Of a DNA stretch of 6,899 bases, positions 6,071-6,899 are shown piece after piece. Both the position numbers and the translations under genes were made by a program. The notes under the pieces are model-generated. The model worked only from the letters and a program-made list of their open reading frames with translations, searched no databases and was not told where the DNA came from. Source of the stretch: Methanoregula sp. (GTDB lineage: Archaea; Halobacteriota; Methanomicrobia; Methanomicrobiales; Methanospirillaceae); assembly GCA_023228295.1 (NCBI GenBank), contig JALOBP010000123.1:1-6899 (forward strand), given 5' to 3'. Within the stretch, counting starts at the first letter, position 1, and each line of letters opens with the position of its first letter.

Positions 6071-6899
6071 ATGTTATACCGTACTGTTCCAAAAACCGGC
6101 GACAAGCTCTCTATTCTCGGCTTCGGGTGCATGCGTTACCCGCTGACAAAGCGGGGGAGTGTCGATGAGGAGCGCACGATAAAGCAGATCCGGCATGCGA
6201 TTGACAACGGCGTCAATTACGTTGACACGGCACCGATCTACCATATGGGAAAGAGCGAACCGGTCCTTGCCAGAGCGCTCGCTGACGGGTACCGCGGGAA
6301 AGTCCGGATCGCCACCAAGCTCCCGCACTGGTCTGTATTTGAGCGTGCCGATATGGACCGGATTTTAAACGAGCAGCTGAAAACGCTGCACACGGATCAT
6401 ATCGATTATTACCTTCTTCATATGCTCAACAGGACTGCATTCGATCGACTCCTTGGTCTTGGCGTCCTGGAATTTCTTGATACAGCAAAGAAAGATGGCC
6501 GGATCAAAAATGCCGGTTTCTCCTTCCATGCCAATCTTCCGGAATTCAGGAAGATCGTGGACGCCTATCCCTGGGAGTTCTGCCAGATCCAGTACAACTA
6601 TCTTGATGAAACGAGCCAGGCCGGGACCGAAGGATTACAGTATGCGGCAGGAAGGGGGCTTGCAGTCATGATCATGGAACCCCTCCGTGGCGGGAACCTT
6701 GCCGGGCGGGTACCAGAACCGGTTGGGAAGATTTGGGATGCCGCTCCGGTGAAACGTTCCCCTGTGGAATGGGCGCTCCGCTGGGTCTGGGACCATCCCG
6801 AAGTTACGGTCGTCCTCTCGGGCATGAACGAGGAGGCGCATATTGATGAGAACCTCCGGGTTGCTGAATCGGCACTGTCGGATTCCCTCACACCGGAAG
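6071..6899 (+). CDS. aldo/keto reductase, partial (C-terminus beyond window)
   Basis: 276 complete codons are open from the ATG to the window edge without a stop, so the gene is cut at its 3' end. The protein shows the aldo/keto reductase barrel: LGFGCMRYP (16-24), NYVDTAPIY (49-57), KVRIATKLPHW (77-87), IDYYLLH (111-117), IKNAGFSFH, QIQYNY and a late VVLSGMNEEAHIDEN. The expected catalytic tetrad is present as Asp52, Tyr57, Lys83 and His117. It resembles the predicted-oxidoreductase group (COG1453) often found in anaerobes and methanogens, many of which carry a C-terminal 4Fe-4S ferredoxin domain; that part would lie beyond 6899 and cannot be seen. It probably reduces an aldehyde or ketone with NAD(P)H; the substrate is unknown. 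Transcription from the box at 6012-6019 may be repressed at the inverted repeat 6034-6053. It is divergent from the Fe-S membrane protein, which suggests a shared redox theme only weakly. Confidence 0.9.
   Translation, partial: MLYRTVPKTGDKLSILGFGCMRYPLTKRGSVDEERTIKQIRHAIDNGVNYVDTAPIYHMGKSEPVLARALADGYRGKVRIATKLPHWSVFERADMDRILNEQLKTLHTDHIDYYLLHMLNRTAFDRLLGLGVLEFLDTAKKDGRIKNAGFSFHANLPEFRKIVDAYPWEFCQIQYNYLDETSQAGTEGLQYAAGRGLAVMIMEPLRGGNLAGRVPEPVGKIWDAAPVKRSPVEWALRWVWDHPEVTVVLSGMNEEAHIDENLRVAESALSDSLTPE

Noticed and set aside
1..6899. tRNA, rRNA, CRISPR arrays, insertion sequences, long direct repeats
   Set aside because: I looked on both strands for TTCGA-type tRNA arms, regularly spaced repeats, transposase motifs and terminal inverted repeats and found none that hold up.

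Overview
The window looks like chromosomal DNA from a methanogenic archaeon, most likely Methanomicrobiales. The evidence is a lipoprotein joining a family-3 solute-binding domain to a Cache domain, a membrane polyferredoxin with an N-terminal cysteine module, TATA-like boxes about 25-30 bases upstream of starts, and T-run terminators. The assignment rests on gene style, since no rRNA or tRNA is present.

Layout from left to right: (1) 81-1517, minus strand, an intact gene for a cholesterol-dependent (thiol-activated) cytolysin homologue. It is a full-length pore-forming toxin fold with no signal peptide, an altered 13-residue version of the tryptophan-rich undecapeptide, and a changed cholesterol-recognition pair. 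(2) 1518-1890, an AT-rich spacer holding the cytolysin promoter, a doubtful 65-residue ORF and the T-run terminator of the next gene. (3) 1891-3414, minus, a secreted solute-binding/Cache lipoprotein. (4) 3523-4318, minus, a broken gene split over three frames with an internal stop. (5) 4404-5732, minus, a seven-TM NapH/polyferredoxin-like Fe-S membrane protein. (6) 5733-6070, a divergent intergenic region with two inverted repeats and a likely promoter. (7) 6071 to the right edge, plus, an aldo/keto reductase cut by the window end.

The genes do not form one operon. The cytolysin, the lipoprotein and the broken gene each seem to have their own promoter and/or terminator. The polyferredoxin and the aldo/keto reductase are divergent and could share control of a redox function. 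The standout is the cytolysin: a family known mainly from Gram-positive pathogens, here in an apparent archaeal context, with lower G+C in sampled lines than its neighbours. This suggests horizontal acquisition of a pore-forming toxin that may act on eukaryotic or other non-archaeal membranes.
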